Assembly (NCBI GenBank): GCA_965235095.1 | Contig: OZ249405.1 | Direction: 5' to 3' (one strand) | Length of the DNA: 64,000 bases | From: Fontibacterium abundans | Lineage (GTDB): Bacteria; Pseudomonadota; Alphaproteobacteria; Pelagibacterales; Pelagibacteraceae | Translations under genes and position numbers: made by a program | Shown here: positions 42,666 through 52,756 of the stretch, piece by piece | How positions within the stretch are numbered: the stretch's first letter is position 1 | How the letters are laid out: each line of letters opens with the position of its first letter | The notes under the pieces: generated by a model | Database searches by the model: none | Told to the model about the DNA's origin: nothing | What the model saw: the letters and a program-made list of their open reading frames with translations, nothing else

Positions 42666-45600
42666 GAACTGCCTTATTCGATAATGGTTGTTTTAACTTA
42701 TTTAACATTTCTTTAGGGCAAACTTGATAAAAATTACTTTTTTCATTACTCCATTGTTGAATAATTTTTTTTGAATAAATTGATTGAGTTTCTTTTTCAT
42801 GTAATTTTATTAAATTTAAAAGAAAATCATTCCAATAATCTGTTTCAATTCTTTGCCAGATAACTGAGGAAGGGTTTACATAATTCTCAAAGCTATTTTC
42901 TGGATCATAAACAAATGCCATTCCACCTGTCATTCCTGCTGCAAAATTGTCTCCTACTTCTCCTAATATAACTACAGTGCCGCCCGTCATATATTCACAA
43001 CCATTTGTTCCGCAGCCCTCGATAACCGCTGTAGCCCCTGAATTTCTAACCGCAAACCTCTCTCCTGCTTGTCCTGCCGCAAGCAACAATCCTGAGGTTG
43101 CTCCATATAAAACAGTATTTCCAATAATTGTATTTTTTGAGGTTTGCATTTCACTGTTCGATGCAGGTTTTATAATTATTTTTGCGCCAGATAATCCTTT
43201 GCCAACATAATCATTTGCATCGCCTGTTACTTCTAATTTAATTCCTGAAACTCCAAATGCCCCCAAAGATTGTCCTGCTGAACCTCTTAATTTAATTAAA
43301 ATATGGTCGTCAGATAATTTCTTATTTTTAAACTGAGTTACAATTATTGAACTTAGTCTTGTTCCAACAGATCTATGAGTATTTTTTATTGCATAACTTA
43401 ATTGAAACTTTTGTCCTTTCTCAATTAAAGAAAGTGAATCTTTTATAATTTGTTTATCTAAACTATCAGGAACTTCTTTCCTTTCTCTTTTTAAACAATA
43501 CCTTGGATATTCTCCTGGATCTGCCTGGACTAAAAGTGGATTTAAATCTAAATCATCTAAATTAGCGGATCCTCTACTCACTTGTTTCAATAAATCGGTT
43601 CTTCCAACAATTTCATTTAAAGATTTAAAACCAAGACTTGCTAAAATTTCTCTTACTTCTTCAGCTATAAATGAAAATAAATTAACAACCTTTTCTGGTG
43701 TACCTGTAAATTTTTTTCTAAGTTCTTCATCTTGAGTGCAAATTCCTACGGGACATGTATTAGAATGGCATTGTCTAACCATTATACAGCCCATCGCTAT
43801 TAATGAAGTTGTCGCTATTCCAAAATCATCTGCTCCCATCATTGCGGCCATAACAACATCTTTTCCTGTTTTAATTCCTCCGTCAGTTCTTAAAATAACT
43901 TCATGTCTTAAACCGTTTAAAGTTAAAATTTGATTGGCCTCTGTTAAGCCGATTTCCCAAGGAAGTCCTGCATACTTCACGCTTGTTAATGGTGATGCTC
44001 CTGTTCCGCCTGAGTGTCCACTAATTAGAATTACATCTGCTTTTGCTTTTGCAACTCCTGCAGCAATAGTTCCTATTCCTGTTGATGAAACTAATTTAAC
44101 CCCAATTTTTGCTTTAGGATTTATTTGTTTTAAATCGTAGATAAGTTGGGACAAATCTTCGATTGAATAAATATCATGATGAGGTGGTGGAGATATTAGG
44201 GTAACACCTGGCGTAGAATGTCTCAAAGTTGCAATTTCAGCAGTCACTTTGAACCCAGGCAATTGACCGCCCTCCCCAGGTTTCGCTCCTTGGGATACTT
44301 TAATTTCTATTTCATCACAATTATTCAAATATTCTGCAGTCACCCCAAATCTAGCTGAAGCAATCTGTTTAACTCTTGAATTAGCATTATCACCATTATC
44401 TTTTGGAATTGCTCGTCTTGCATCCTCACCTCCTTCCCCACTACATGATGCGCCGCCAATTCTGTTCATAGCAATTGCCAAAGTTTCATGCGCTTCTTTT
44501 GAAAGCGCTCCTAAAGACATACTTCCACTTCCAAATCTTTTTCTAATGTTTGTAATCGATTCTACCTCTTCGATTAGAATTGGTTTTTTAATTAAATTAA
44601 AGTCTAAAAGATCTCTAAGATTTAAAGGATGTTGTTCATTAATAATTTTTGAATATTTTTTATATAAATCATAAGAGTCTGTTGCGACTGCAGTTTGCAA
44701 CATATGCATAGTCATTGCCTGATTTGAATGTTGCTCTCCTCCTTTTCTAAATTTATAAAATCCTCCGATTGGTAAACTGATAACGTTACCTCTAAATGCT
44801 TTTTGATTTTGAGTTCTGATCATTTGCTCAATTCCCGAAACTCCAATACCAGAAATTTTTGAATACATTCCTGGAAAATATTCAGCAACTAAGGCTCTAC
44901 TTAATCCAAGACCGCTAAAATTTAAACCACCTCTATAAGAACTGATTACTGAAATGCCAAGTTTAGACATTACTTTTAATAACCCGTCGTTAACTGCTTT
45001 AATATAATTGTTAACACACTCTGTAAAAGTTAGTTTTTCAAAAATATTTTTTTGATGTCTTTGATAAATACAATCAAACGCCAAATACGGATTAACTGTT
45101 GTGGCACCAACCCCAATTAAAACTGCAAAATAATGAACATCTAAACATTCTGCGGATTTAACATTTAATGAAGTAAATTTTCTTAGTCCCTGATTAACTA
45201 AATGTGTTTGAACTGCGCCTGTTGCAAGAATAATTGGAATTCCAATTCTTGTTGCTGAAATCTTCTCATCGGTTAGAATAATATGTTTGGCGCCTTCTCT
45301 GACTGCTATTTCTGCCTCAGTTTGAATTCTTTTTAATTCTTTTTTTAAGCTTAACTCTGATTCTTCAGAATCAAATGTACAATCTATTTCTTTATATTCG
45401 TCATTTAAAACTTCAAATAATTTTTTAAATTGAGCATTAGATAATATCGGACTTTCTAAAAGATAACTTTTTTTATTAAACAAATCTTCGCCTAAAATAT
45501 TTTGTAAATTTCCAATTCTTGTATTTAAGGACATCACTCTATTTTCTCTTAAAGAATCGATTGGAGGATTTGTTACTTGGCTAAAATTTTGTCTAAAAAA

Positions 45601-47160
45601 GTGTGATAAAGGCCTATAAATATCGGACAAAACAGCTGTTGGTGTATCATCGCCCATTGAGCCAACAGCCTCTTTTTGATCCTCCACCATTGGATGTAAA
45701 ATCATTTCTAAATCTTCAATAGAAATGCCAGCTGCGTATTGTTTTTGTCTTAATTTATCTCCTTCAAAAGAATTAAACTCTTCTAAATTGTTAAATTTTT
45801 TACTGATCTCAATTAAATTCTGACTAAATTTTTTGTAAATAGGATTTCTAGATAATAAATCTTTAATTTTTTTATCATTATAATAAACGCCCTCGTCAAG
45901 ATTAACTGCTATCATTTGTCCGGGGCCTACTCTGCCTCTATAAATAATGTTTTCTTCTTGGACTGGAACCATTCCAGTTTCTGATCCTGCAAATAAAATT
46001 TTATCTTTTGTAATTGTATATCTTAAGGGTCTTAAGCCATTTCTGTCTGTTGCTGCTAAAATCCAATTACCATCGGTTGCTGCGATTGCGGCCGGACCAT
46101 CCCAAGGTTCAATGACAGAATTTAAATAATTATACATGTCTCTGTAAGCTTGAGGAATAATTTTGCTTCTCTTAGACCATGCTTCTGGCATCAACATCAT
46201 CTTAACAAGAGGCAATGATCTTCCTGACCTTGTTAACAATTCAAAAACAGCATCCAGACAGGCTGTGTCTGAACTTCCAGATTTTAAAATTGGTTTTAAA
46301 TCATCAATATTTGGATATAAATCAGACTCAAGTCCTTGCTCATGAGTCTTCATCCAATTCACATTTCCTTTTAAAGTATTAATCTCACCATTGTGAGCTA
46401 GAATTCTAAAGGGCTGAGCAAGTTCCCAACTTGGAAAAGTATTCGTTGAATATCTTTGATGAAAAATTGAAAATCTAGAAATAAATCTTTTATCTAATAG
46501 ATCTGGATAAAAATCTGACAAATGCTCAGCGAGAAACATTCCTTTATAGATTATTGATCTTGAGCTAATTGATGAAATATAAAAATCTTTTAATTGCGAC
46601 TGGGTAATTCTTTTTTCAATTTTTTTTCTTACAATATAAATATTTTTTTCTAATTCTTCTGAACCTGTTTTTTCTATTGGAGAAAATAATATTTGCTCAA
46701 TTTCTGGTCTTGTATCATTTGCTTTAATACCAAGAACTTTTGCTTTTACAGGAACGTGTCTCCATCCAAAAATATAAAAATTATTAGAAAGTAGTTCGTG
46801 TTCAACAATAGTTCTGCAAGCTTCTTGTGCTCCATAATCATTTCTAGGTAAAAAAATCATACCAACGCAAAGTTGGTCGTTTTTATGAGTATGATGTCCT
46901 GTAATTTTTATTTGCTCTTCAAAAAAATCTTTTGCTAACTCCACATGAATTCCAGCTCCATCGCCTGTTTTTCCGTCCTTGTCTACTGCGCCTCTATGCC
47001 AAACAGCTTTGAGAGCTTCGATCCCATTTTCAACCACTTCTCGTCTTGGTTTTCCGTCAATTGAGGCAACAAAACCAACCCCGCAAGCATCATGTTCATC
47101 CTCTTTATTATAAACTCCTGCTTTAATAAGTTTTTGTAAATTTTGATCTAAAATTTTCAT
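42649..47160 (-). CDS. gltB: Glutamate synthase large subunit
   Basis: A 1503-residue enzyme. After a 25-residue propeptide, Cys26 of ACGVGF is the glutaminase nucleophile. The central and FMN domains follow (HHDIYSIEDLSQLIYDLK, GGTGASPLTS), with the 3Fe-4S cysteines in MVRQCHSNTCPVGICTQ, and a C-terminal beta-helix domain with EGCGTNGCEYMTGG. It makes two glutamates from glutamine and 2-oxoglutarate. It is downstream of gltD by 6 bases. Confidence 0.97.
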   Translation of the reverse strand: MKILDQNLQKLIKAGVYNKEDEHDACGVGFVASIDGKPRREVVENGIEALKAVWHRGAVDKDGKTGDGAGIHVELAKDFFEEQIKITGHHTHKNDQLCVGMIFLPRNDYGAQEACRTIVEHELLSNNFYIFGWRHVPVKAKVLGIKANDTRPEIEQILFSPIEKTGSEELEKNIYIVRKKIEKRITQSQLKDFYISSISSRSIIYKGMFLAEHLSDFYPDLLDKRFISRFSIFHQRYSTNTFPSWELAQPFRILAHNGEINTLKGNVNWMKTHEQGLESDLYPNIDDLKPILKSGSSDTACLDAVFELLTRSGRSLPLVKMMLMPEAWSKRSKIIPQAYRDMYNYLNSVIEPWDGPAAIAATDGNWILAATDRNGLRPLRYTITKDKILFAGSETGMVPVQEENIIYRGRVGPGQMIAVNLDEGVYYNDKKIKDLLSRNPIYKKFSQNLIEISKKFNNLEEFNSFEGDKLRQKQYAAGISIEDLEMILHPMVEDQKEAVGSMGDDTPTAVLSDIYRPLSHFFRQNFSQVTNPPIDSLRENRVMSLNTRIGNLQNILGEDLFNKKSYLLESPILSNAQFKKLFEVLNDEYKEIDCTFDSEESELSLKKELKRIQTEAEIAVREGAKHIILTDEKISATRIGIPIILATGAVQTHLVNQGLRKFTSLNVKSAECLDVHYFAVLIGVGATTVNPYLAFDCIYQRHQKNIFEKLTFTECVNNYIKAVNDGLLKVMSKLGISVISSYRGGLNFSGLGLSRALVAEYFPGMYSKISGIGVSGIEQMIRTQNQKAFRGNVISLPIGGFYKFRKGGEQHSNQAMTMHMLQTAVATDSYDLYKKYSKIINEQHPLNLRDLLDFNLIKKPILIEEVESITNIRKRFGSGSMSLGALSKEAHETLAIAMNRIGGASCSGEGGEDARRAIPKDNGDNANSRVKQIASARFGVTAEYLNNCDEIEIKVSQGAKPGEGGQLPGFKVTAEIATLRHSTPGVTLISPPPHHDIYSIEDLSQLIYDLKQINPKAKIGVKLVSSTGIGTIAAGVAKAKADVILISGHSGGTGASPLTSVKYAGLPWEIGLTEANQILTLNGLRHEVILRTDGGIKTGKDVVMAAMMGADDFGIATTSLIAMGCIMVRQCHSNTCPVGICTQDEELRKKFTGTPEKVVNLFSFIAEEVREILASLGFKSLNEIVGRTDLLKQVSRGSANLDDLDLNPLLVQADPGEYPRYCLKRERKEVPDSLDKQIIKDSLSLIEKGQKFQLSYAIKNTHRSVGTRLSSIIVTQFKNKKLSDDHILIKLRGSAGQSLGAFGVSGIKLEVTGDANDYVGKGLSGAKIIIKPASNSEMQTSKNTIIGNTVLYGATSGLLLAAGQAGERFAVRNSGATAVIEGCGTNGCEYMTGGTVVILGEVGDNFAAGMTGGMAFVYDPENSFENYVNPSSVIWQRIETDYWNDFLLNLIKLHEKETQSIYSKKIIQQWSNEKSNFYQVCPKEMLNKLKQPLSNKAVHGKAV

Positions 47161-47166
47161 AAATAA

Positions 47167-48618
47167 TTACGCAACTAATCTTTTTTTTGCCGATTTAGAA
47201 ATTTTATTTTTTAAATAAATATCCATTGCTTCTGCTGCATCTCTTCCATCTTTAATAGCCCACACAACTAAAGATGCTCCTCTTACGATATCTCCGGCTG
47301 CAAAAACTCCATCTAAATTTGTTTGCATTGTTTTAAGATCTATTTTGATAGTTCCCCATTTGGATACATCAAGTTTTGGTTCTGAGAATAAACCTGGAAT
47401 ATCTTCAGGATCAAACCCTAAAGCTTTAATTACCATATCTGCTTTAATTTTAATTTCAGAGCCTTTAATAATTTCTGGTGTTTGTCTTCCAGTCGCATCA
47501 GCTTCTCCTAATTTCATTTTATTAAGAACAACCTCAGTTACTTGTCCATTTTTTCCAATAAATTCTTTTGGATTTGTAAGCCATTGAAAATCTACTCCTT
47601 CTTCTTCAGCATTAGCAACCTCTCTTGCTGAGCCTGGCATATTTTTTTTATCTCTTCTATATAAACATTTCACTGATTTAGCGTTTTGCCTTATTGAAGT
47701 TCTTACGCAATCCATTGCTGTGTCACCCCCTCCTATTACAACAATATCTTTTCCTTCAGTATTCAAATATCCGTCATCAAACATTTTAACTTTGTCACCT
47801 AAACCTTTTTTGTTTGAAGCTGTTAAAAATTCCATTGCTGGATAAATATTTTTAAGATTTGATCCTGAAATTTCTACCTCTCTAGCTTTGTATACTCCTG
47901 TTGCAATTAATATTGCGTCATGTTTTTTTTTAAGCTCAGATAGAGTTGCATTTTTTCCAACTACAAAATTTAATTCAAATTTAATTCCGCCTGCCTTTAA
48001 AAGTTTTGTTCTTCTTTCAACAATATTTTTTTCCAATTTAAAATTAGGAATACCATAAATTAATAATCCACCTGGTCTATCGTATTTGTCATAAACCGTA
48101 ATTTCGTATCCAATTTTTCTAAGCTGATCTGCAGCAGCAAGACCTGCTGGTCCTGCTCCTATAATGCCAACGCTTTGTCCTAAATCTTTTTTAATTTTAA
48201 TTGGTTTTACCCAGCCCTCTTCAAAAGCAGTATCGGTAATAAATTTTTCTATCGAACCAATAGTAACTGTGCCATGGCCTGCTCTTTCAATTACACAATT
48301 TCCTTCACAAAGTCTGTCTTGGGGACATATTCTCCCGCAAACCTCTGGCATATTATTAGTTGCTGAGGAAATTTCATAAGCTTCTTCTAATCTACCTTCG
48401 GCTGTTAATTTTAGCCAATCAGGAATATTATTTGAAAGCGGACAGTGAATTTGACAATAAGGAACTCCACACTGTGAACATCTGCTAGATTGCTCTTCTG
48501 CTTTTGGAGCAATGTAATTCTTATAAATTTCAGAAAAATTTTTAACCCTTTGAGATGGACTCAATTTTTCAGGAGTTTGTCCTTTTGTATTAACAAACTT
48601 GAGCATTTTTTCTGACAT
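47167..48618 (-). CDS. gltD: Glutamate synthase small subunit
   Basis: A 483-residue iron-sulfur flavoprotein with N-terminal Cys groups (CSQCGVPYCQIHCP and CGRICPQDRLCEGNC), an FAD GxGxxG motif (IIGAGPAGLAAADQL near 150) and an NADPH site (VVIGGGDTAMDC near 298). It passes electrons from NADPH to GltB. It is the first gene of the gltD-gltB transcript; the 220-base gap upstream towards uppP shows no gene and presumably holds both promoters. Confidence 0.96.
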   Translation of the reverse strand: MSEKMLKFVNTKGQTPEKLSPSQRVKNFSEIYKNYIAPKAEEQSSRCSQCGVPYCQIHCPLSNNIPDWLKLTAEGRLEEAYEISSATNNMPEVCGRICPQDRLCEGNCVIERAGHGTVTIGSIEKFITDTAFEEGWVKPIKIKKDLGQSVGIIGAGPAGLAAADQLRKIGYEITVYDKYDRPGGLLIYGIPNFKLEKNIVERRTKLLKAGGIKFELNFVVGKNATLSELKKKHDAILIATGVYKAREVEISGSNLKNIYPAMEFLTASNKKGLGDKVKMFDDGYLNTEGKDIVVIGGGDTAMDCVRTSIRQNAKSVKCLYRRDKKNMPGSAREVANAEEEGVDFQWLTNPKEFIGKNGQVTEVVLNKMKLGEADATGRQTPEIIKGSEIKIKADMVIKALGFDPEDIPGLFSEPKLDVSKWGTIKIDLKTMQTNLDGVFAAGDIVRGASLVVWAIKDGRDAAEAMDIYLKNKISKSAKKRLVA

Positions 48619-48838
48619 TATTCGAAATATGTAAAATTTAGTGTTTTTTTACTATTATTCACATAAAAGCTATATTTTTAAAAGATAAATTAGGTCAGTA
48701 ATTATGAATCAATTTATGTTATTTATTAATAAATAAGTAAAATTAAGGTTTTTTATTAATATTCAATTAATAATTGTAATCAATTTTTAACTAATAATTA
48801 AATTTATAAAGTTATCTGCCTAGACTAAAGTTTTAGTT

Positions 48839-49603
48839 ATGGATGAATTTATCAAAATAGTAATTCTTGGAATCGTTCAAGGTATTACAGAATTTTTGCC
48901 AATCTCATCCAATGCTCATCTTATTATGCTGGAGCGGCTATTAGATTATCATAATCATAATGAAATTTTAAATCTTGTTTTTCATTTAGGTTCTTTACTT
49001 GCAATCATTACTTATTTTTTTTCAGAACTTTTAGGATTATTAAAAAAACCGAAGATGATTTTTAATATAATTACAGCAACTATACCCGTTATTATTGTTG
49101 GATATTTTGTTTATAAATTTCGTCTTATAAATTATGGATATTTTTCAATAAAGATAATTGCTATTGCTTTAATTATTTTTGGAATTCTTTTGTTTATTAG
49201 TGACAAAATTAGTCACTCGAAAACATTATATAAAGATCTTAATTTAAAAAGTTCTTTAGTGATTGGACTATTTCAAATTATTTCGCTTATTCCTGGCGTA
49301 AGCAGATCGGGTATTACTTTAACGGCTGGACGTTTTTTAGGATATTCAAGATTTGAAGCTGCAAAATTTTCATTCTTTTTATCAATACCAACAACCGCTG
49401 GAGCATGTTTTCTTGGAATTGTAGATTTGATTAAAACAAATAATTCGGATTTAAACTATATTGCAATAGTTGCCTTTATCACTTCTTTTCTATCTTCTTA
49501 TCTTACAATAAAATTCTTTTTAGCTTTTATATCTAAATTCAATTTAAATATTTTTATTTATTACAGAATAATTCTTGGCACATTTATATTGTTATTTCTT
49601 TAG
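48839..49603 (+). CDS. uppP: Undecaprenyl-diphosphatase
   Basis: A 254-residue membrane protein with several hydrophobic segments, the catalytic GITEFLPISSNAHLIM (about 15-30) and GVSRSGITLTAGRFLG (about 156-171), both hallmark motifs of UppP/BacA. It recycles the carrier lipid for peptidoglycan and lipopolysaccharide. Its 3' end overlaps the converging NDUFA9-like gene by 4 bases. Confidence 0.94.
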   Translation: MDEFIKIVILGIVQGITEFLPISSNAHLIMLERLLDYHNHNEILNLVFHLGSLLAIITYFFSELLGLLKKPKMIFNIITATIPVIIVGYFVYKFRLINYGYFSIKIIAIALIIFGILLFISDKISHSKTLYKDLNLKSSLVIGLFQIISLIPGVSRSGITLTAGRFLGYSRFEAAKFSFFLSIPTTAGACFLGIVDLIKTNNSDLNYIAIVAFITSFLSSYLTIKFFLAFISKFNLNIFIYYRIILGTFILLFL

Positions 49604-50520
49604 CGAATAACCTGACTAAAAATATAATTAGGCAATACTGTTTCAACAGTCCTTGTTGATATTCCAAGCTCCTTAAAACCAGGATATTGATTTGAGCAAA
49701 TATTATCTGATTTTAATATTTCTAATTGATCTTCTGTAAGCAAAGGATTGGGTAATAGTTGCATTATTTTTGCCTGCACTCTTGCTACAAAGTCTGGAAG
49801 TTCTATTATAAATCTTTTCTTTTTTAACGACATAAGCAGTGTCTCTATTAATTCTTTAAAAGTATAAATCTTAGGACCTCCTAATTCGTAAACTTTATTA
49901 GGATTAATCTGTTCTATAATTTTAATAATTGCATCATTAACATCTCCAACATAACATGGTTGAAACTTTGTTTTTGCACCAGCAAGAGGAATAACAGGTA
50001 AAAGATTTATTAATTTATTAAATAAATTAAAAAAATTGTCATTTGTTCCAAATACAATACTAGGACGTACAATAATTGAATTTTTAAAGTTATTAATGAC
50101 TGCTTCTTCTCCTTGAAATTTTGATTTTATGTATAAAGAATTAGAATTTTTGTCTGCTCCTAATGCTGAAATATGAATAAACTTTTTAGTGACCTCTTTA
50201 TCTAAAATACTCGTTAAAAATTTTGGAAATAGATGATGCGCATGATCAAATTTTTGATTTTTTTTCTCATATAAAACTCCTATACAATTAATTACAATCT
50301 CTGAGTTCTTAATAAATTCATTAAGACTTAAAAAATCAAAAGGGTTAAACTTTAAAACTTCAATCTGACCTGGTTCCCCCATTGGTTTGAGATATCCATG
50401 CAGATATGGATTTCGTGTTGGAACGATTATTTTAAAACCTTTTTTTGCAAGTTTAGCTATTAGATTTCGACCTATAAATCCTGTGCCGCCGAAGACTGTT
50501 ATTGTCTTTTTTTCTGCCAT
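49600..50520 (-). CDS. NDUFA9-like NAD(P)-binding epimerase-family protein
   Basis: A 306-residue atypical SDR: TITVFGGTGFIGRNLIAKL, VINCIGVLYEKK, IHISALGAD, RPSIVFG and YELGGPKIYTF. These match the family of the mitochondrial complex I subunit NDUFA9, common in alphaproteobacteria. It probably binds NADPH; a role in complex I stability or quinone metabolism is only inferred by family. Confidence 0.8.
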   Translation of the reverse strand: MAEKKTITVFGGTGFIGRNLIAKLAKKGFKIIVPTRNPYLHGYLKPMGEPGQIEVLKFNPFDFLSLNEFIKNSEIVINCIGVLYEKKNQKFDHAHHLFPKFLTSILDKEVTKKFIHISALGADKNSNSLYIKSKFQGEEAVINNFKNSIIVRPSIVFGTNDNFFNLFNKLINLLPVIPLAGAKTKFQPCYVGDVNDAIIKIIEQINPNKVYELGGPKIYTFKELIETLLMSLKKKRFIIELPDFVARVQAKIMQLLPNPLLTEDQLEILKSDNICSNQYPGFKELGISTRTVETVLPNYIFSQVIR

Positions 50521-50567
50521 TGTTTAATCATAGTAATTAACGATAATACCTTTTATTTAACAATAGT

Positions 50568-51179
50568 ATGAAAGTCAAAATCCATAAAAACGATCTGCCT
50601 AATAATTTAAATCTAGGAAAGATTATTGCAATTGATACGGAGACTATGGGTCTTGATTATAAAAGAGATCCCCTTTGCCTTGTCCAAATATCTTCTGGCA
50701 ATGAAGAGGTTCATTTAGTTCAAATTAATAGAAAGACATTTAAAGCTGATAATTTAAAAAAAATACTAGAAGATAATGATATTAAAAAAATTTTCCAATT
50801 TGCAAGGTTTGATCTTGCAGTTTTAAACTACTATTTAAAAGCAGATATTAACAATGTGTACTGCACAAAGATTGCGTCAAAAATTGGCAGAACCTATACA
50901 GACAAACACGGTCTTAAAGATTTATGCAAAGAACTTTTAAACGTTGAGCTATCAAAACAAATGCAAAGTTCAGATTGGGGTTCTGAAACTTTAACTGAAC
51001 AACAGGTAAATTATGCAGCATCAGATGTTTTGTATTTGCACAAAATAAAAGAGGAACTTGATAAAATTTTAATTAGAGAAAATCGAATGGAACTAGCGGA
51101 GCACTGTTTTAAATTTTTAAAACATCGGGTAACATTAGATCTCGCTGGTTGGAATAATCAAGATATTTTTTCACATTAG
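50568..51179 (+). CDS. rnd: Ribonuclease D-like 3'-5' exonuclease
   Basis: A 203-residue protein consisting of one DEDDy exonuclease domain: AIDTETMGLDY (Exo I, about 20-30), KKIFQFARFDLAVL (Exo II) and NYAASDVLYLHKI (Exo III with Tyr). It lacks the C-terminal HRDC domains of E. coli RNase D, as is usual in alphaproteobacteria. Likely role: tRNA 3' processing. It is followed without a gap by kdsD. Confidence 0.88.
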   Translation: MKVKIHKNDLPNNLNLGKIIAIDTETMGLDYKRDPLCLVQISSGNEEVHLVQINRKTFKADNLKKILEDNDIKKIFQFARFDLAVLNYYLKADINNVYCTKIASKIGRTYTDKHGLKDLCKELLNVELSKQMQSSDWGSETLTEQQVNYAASDVLYLHKIKEELDKILIRENRMELAEHCFKFLKHRVTLDLAGWNNQDIFSH

Positions 51180-52139
51180 ATGGTACAAAATCAAAAAATA
51201 AAATTTGCTAAAGAAGTAATTTTTCAAGAAATTGATGCATTAAAAAAATTATCTAAATCTTATAATGCTAATTTTATTAAAGCCATTGACCTTATCCAGA
51301 AATGTAAAGGTAAGGTGATATGTGTTGGTATGGGAAAATCAGGCCATATTATTAGAAAAATTTCTGCAACATTAAGTTCTGTGGGAGTTCCCTCTATTTA
51401 TCTACATCCATCTGAAGCTGCTCATGGTGACCTTGGCGCTTGCAATCCAAAGCAAGATTGTTTTTTGATTATGTCTTATTCTGGAAATACTGATGAATTA
51501 AAAAGTATATTAAATTATGCGCACAAATTTAAAATGCCTATTATTGGTGTTGCCTCAAGAGAAAATTCAACTTTAATTAATGCGAGCACAATTAAAATTG
51601 TTCTTCCTAAAGTAAAAGAGGCTGGTCTTGATATTGTGCCAACAAGCTCTACTTCAATGTTGCTTGCTTGGGGCGATAGCGTTGCAATAACACTGATGAA
51701 ATTAAATAAATTTAGTAAAGAAAAGTTTGCTGTTTATCACCCCTCTGGGGCATTAGGAAAACAACTTACGCGTGTTAAAGATATTATGATTAAGAAAACA
51801 GAAGTGCCTTTTATCAATGAAAATGTATCTGTAAAAAATGCTGTCATTCAAATTACTAAAAAAACTTATGGCTGTGTGCTTGTTGTAAATAAATCTAAAA
51901 AAGTTACAGGAATTATAACAGATGGAGATATTAGACGTTCAATTCATAAGAAGAATTTTTTAGAAAAAACTGCAAAAGAAGTAATGACAAAAAAACCAAA
52001 AATGATTTCTGAAGATACACTTGCAGGAGCCGCTCTTGATATAATGAATGAGAGAAAGATTACCTCTCTTATTGTTAAGGGTAAAAATAATAATTACGGA
52101 CTAATTCATATACATTCTCTTATTAGTTTTGGAGTTTAA
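51180..52139 (+). CDS. kdsD: Arabinose-5-phosphate isomerase
   Basis: A 319-residue protein with an N-terminal SIS domain (VICVGMGKSGHIIRKIS, LHPSEAAHGDLG, SYSGNTDEL) and two C-terminal CBS domains (from about 205). It converts ribulose-5-phosphate to arabinose-5-phosphate, the first precursor of Kdo in lipopolysaccharide. Its stop overlaps the lptC start by one base. The operon rnd-kdsD-lptC-lptB is an envelope-biogenesis unit. Confidence 0.93.
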   Translation: MVQNQKIKFAKEVIFQEIDALKKLSKSYNANFIKAIDLIQKCKGKVICVGMGKSGHIIRKISATLSSVGVPSIYLHPSEAAHGDLGACNPKQDCFLIMSYSGNTDELKSILNYAHKFKMPIIGVASRENSTLINASTIKIVLPKVKEAGLDIVPTSSTSMLLAWGDSVAITLMKLNKFSKEKFAVYHPSGALGKQLTRVKDIMIKKTEVPFINENVSVKNAVIQITKKTYGCVLVVNKSKKVTGIITDGDIRRSIHKKNFLEKTAKEVMTKKPKMISEDTLAGAALDIMNERKITSLIVKGKNNNYGLIHIHSLISFGV

Positions 52140-52756
52140 TGAAACTCAACGAGATCAGAAAAAAACAGCTTAAAATTATAGGTATTGGTCTTATAGTAAT
52201 TTTTATTGTCTATTTCGTTTACCCGACTATCAATACTTTTAGATTAAAACTTACATCAAAAAATATTAAACCCACAGAGGGTGCTGAGAGTAATGTGTTT
52301 GAAAATATTAGTTATATCGGCGTTGATGCAAGTGGAAAACAGTATAACGTTCGAGCAAAGCTTGCGAGCATTGATAAAGACAATCAGGACCTTATAAGTT
52401 TAAAAGAAGTGGATAGTGATTTTTTATTAAAAGATGGCAGTGTCATAAAAATTATAAGCAAAACAGGTCTGTTTAACAAAACAACAAATGATATTTTGTA
52501 TGAACAGAATGTTAAAATAACTCAAAAAGATGGAGTGGTTACCGCAAGCCGAGCTGAGTACCTTGTAAAATCAAATAATATATTTGTAAGTGGCAATGTA
52601 ATTGCAGATTTCGTTGAGACTGACTCAAAAACTAAAAAGCGGCGCACTAGTCAAATTAAAGCAGATAAGGTAATAATTGATACCTTTAAAAAGACCGTAG
52701 AAGTTGTAATGGAAGAAAAAGGCAAACAGGTTACTGGAACATTAAGCAATGAATGA
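52139..52756 (+). CDS. lptC: LPS export protein LptC
   Basis: A 205-residue protein with a single N-terminal membrane anchor (about 13-29) and a periplasmic beta-jellyroll-type domain (IGVDASGKQYNVRAKLASID, then GVVTASRAEYLVKS). It lies between kdsD and lptB as in other proteobacteria. LptC passes lipopolysaccharide from the LptBFG transporter to LptA. It overlaps lptB by 8 bases; an lptA gene usually found between the two is absent here. Confidence 0.85.
   Translation: MKLNEIRKKQLKIIGIGLIVIFIVYFVYPTINTFRLKLTSKNIKPTEGAESNVFENISYIGVDASGKQYNVRAKLASIDKDNQDLISLKEVDSDFLLKDGSVIKIISKTGLFNKTTNDILYEQNVKITQKDGVVTASRAEYLVKSNNIFVSGNVIADFVETDSKTKKRRTSQIKADKVIIDTFKKTVEVVMEEKGKQVTGTLSNE

Noticed and set aside
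42947..46345. Several plus-strand frames of 60-87 codons opposite gltB
   Set aside because: They are antisense shadows of a long conserved gene and show no family features or start signals.
48619..48838. Possible riboswitch or small RNA between gltD and uppP
   Set aside because: The gap is uniformly A+T-rich with no stable stem, conserved riboswitch core or terminator that I can see; it is probably only a promoter region.
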